The notes below the pieces were generated by a model that was given only the letters and a program-made list of their open reading frames with translations, searched no databases and had not been told where the DNA came from. From NCBI GenBank assembly GCA_964483585.1, contig CAZABH010000006.1, positions 1 through 64,000 of the forward strand: DNA of 64,000 nt, written 5' to 3'. Below, one piece after another: positions 63,224-64,000 of the stretch. Position 1 is the stretch's first letter. The number at the start of each line of letters is the position of its first letter. The translations under genes and the position numbers were made by a program. The DNA comes from SZUA-430 sp964483585. GTDB lineage: Bacteria > Pseudomonadota > Alphaproteobacteria > Micropepsales > Micropepsaceae.

Positions 63224-64000
63224 ATGAAGCGTTACGCAGTGATTGTCGCCGCTTGTCTGGGGGGCGTAGGCCCTGTTCTGGCCTTCGGCGTTGAGCCCGC
63301 CGCGAATAATCTGGGGTCGGAGCATGAAAAAATCACCCGCTCCGCCATCACCGAGCTTGAACCTGCAACACTGCGCCAATTGGCTGGGGCGGGAGAGTTC
63401 TCCGGTACGGTTGGTTATCCGGACGACGGTGACAGCGGCCTTTCATCGAACCCTGCGGCCCATTGCTTGGGCGGCGACTATCTTGAGAACAGCCCCGCCG
63501 CTCGGCGTCAGTTGGCTGAACAGGCCCTTGTGGCATGCCGCACATACATAAAGGCGAATATGGACCAGGCGGTCGATCTGGCTGGCGCACTCGCCAAGGC
63601 AAGTCCACAGGACGCCATATTGGACTGCCGTTTTGGCGAGGACGACCAATCGGTGAAGTGCAAGGTACTGGAGCATCTGGGGCGCGCGCTCCATGCCACC
63701 CAGGACTTTTATGCGCATTCGAATTGGGTGGACCGGCCGTCCGAGGAGCCTGTGTCGGTAGACAACCCTCCGGGCCTGGGCAAGTCGGGCCGCGCAGCCT
63801 GGCTGGATCTCCGGCACGAAGCGCAGCTGCCAGAGGGCCTGATCTCGGCCTGCGCGCCCAATCGCCTCGTGCCCGGCTTGTCGTTCGGCTGCGACGATGA
63901 CGTGCTGGCTGGGGTAACCGACACGGGGCGCATTTCAATGGGCCGACTTGGTAAGTCCACGGGACCAATAGGTCGGGGTATGGGGGGCAAAGGCACCACG
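63224..64000 (+). CDS. Secreted CinY/HetC-like protein (3' truncated by window)
   Basis: At least 259 codons open to the window edge with no stop. A signal peptide (AVIVAACLGGVGPVLA, cut near residue 20) is followed by GSEHEKITRSAI (~31-42), AAHCLGGDYL (~79-88) and the marker motif GRALHATQDFYAHSNWVD (~159-176). The His/Asp pattern recalls the zinc-dependent phospholipase C/P1-nuclease fold and the HetC/CinY proteins. Many cysteines suggest disulfides. An ATG at 63224 follows a GGAAGG site. The catalytic role is inferred only from motifs; the rest of the gene is outside. Confidence 0.6.
   Translation, partial: MKRYAVIVAACLGGVGPVLAFGVEPAANNLGSEHEKITRSAITELEPATLRQLAGAGEFSGTVGYPDDGDSGLSSNPAAHCLGGDYLENSPAARRQLAEQALVACRTYIKANMDQAVDLAGALAKASPQDAILDCRFGEDDQSVKCKVLEHLGRALHATQDFYAHSNWVDRPSEEPVSVDNPPGLGKSGRAAWLDLRHEAQLPEGLISACAPNRLVPGLSFGCDDDVLAGVTDTGRISMGRLGKSTGPIGRGMGGKGTT

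Overview
The window is a high-GC chromosomal segment of an alphaproteobacterium. The evidence is a solitary CcrM-type GANTC methyltransferase beside rnhB, an F0 operon in the order atpI-atpB-atpE-atpF'-atpF with two b-type subunits, the mutY/dciA/thioredoxin-like/smc block, a UDG/ETF-QO/TPR/ispE block, xseB-ispA-dxs, and a LexA site of the GTTC-N7-GTTC type. The order is not resolved; Caulobacterales, Micropepsales and Rhodospirillales-like lineages all fit. Nearly all of the DNA is coding. I see no tRNA, rRNA, CRISPR array, insertion sequence or integrase. The extra-chromosomal flavour is limited to two VapBC-type toxin-antitoxin modules and one phage-like DNA methyltransferase.

Layout. 173-3434: gcvH-gcvPA-gcvPB, the H and split P proteins of glycine cleavage. 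3750-7120: a FadJ-like multifunctional beta-oxidation protein and a thiolase, separated by a palindromic repeat. 7194-9793 (minus): ATP synthase F0 operon. 10067-14378: ABC ATPase, FtsX-type permease and HlyD-type adaptor, all overlapping. 14455-15095: VapBC module 1. 15119-20088 (minus): dciA, a membrane-anchored DsbA-like protein and smc; mutY diverges from dciA with overlapping start codons. 21286-27830 (minus): ccrM, rnhB, an SplB-like radical SAM protein behind an apparent SOS promoter, moaB, a lytic transglycosylase and a uracil-DNA glycosylase.

27967-32310: ETF-QO, TPR protein, ispE. Then ispB (minus), DUF2007, TrmN6-like methyltransferase, S49 peptidase, a tiny Cys4 membrane protein, a phage-like methyltransferase and an MBL hydrolase up to 37299. 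37306-42576: subtilisin with a beta-rich C-terminus, CorA/ZntB-type transporter, histone-deacetylase-like protein and rhomboid protease. 42829-48297: xseB-ispA-dxs, an RlmD-like RNA methyltransferase and an unassigned methyltransferase. 48324-48952 (minus): VapBC module 2. 49024-51559 (minus): aroC, fabI, DUF2237. 51861-53830: LpxH-like phosphoesterase and glycosyltransferase. 54033-61470 (minus): class V aminotransferase, DUF885, TetR, MetC-like enzyme, DnaJ/CbpA and a Sel1 lipoprotein. 61589-64000: pdxH, a cation efflux protein and a secreted CinY/HetC-like protein cut by the window edge.

The genes are mainly housekeeping. IspE, Dxs, IspA and IspB together supply isoprenoids and the quinone tail, and ETF-QO feeds electrons from FadJ/thiolase beta-oxidation into that quinone pool. 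The most interesting signals are regulatory or structural: five GANTC sites within 71 bp upstream of ccrM, a cluster of TGTGCA (DnaA-box-like) elements beside it, a LexA box on the -35 of a possibly leaderless radical SAM promoter, repeated operators at both TA modules and the TetR gene, and a three-hairpin intergenic repeat whose two copies show a compensatory base-pair change. I found no clear novel multi-gene system.
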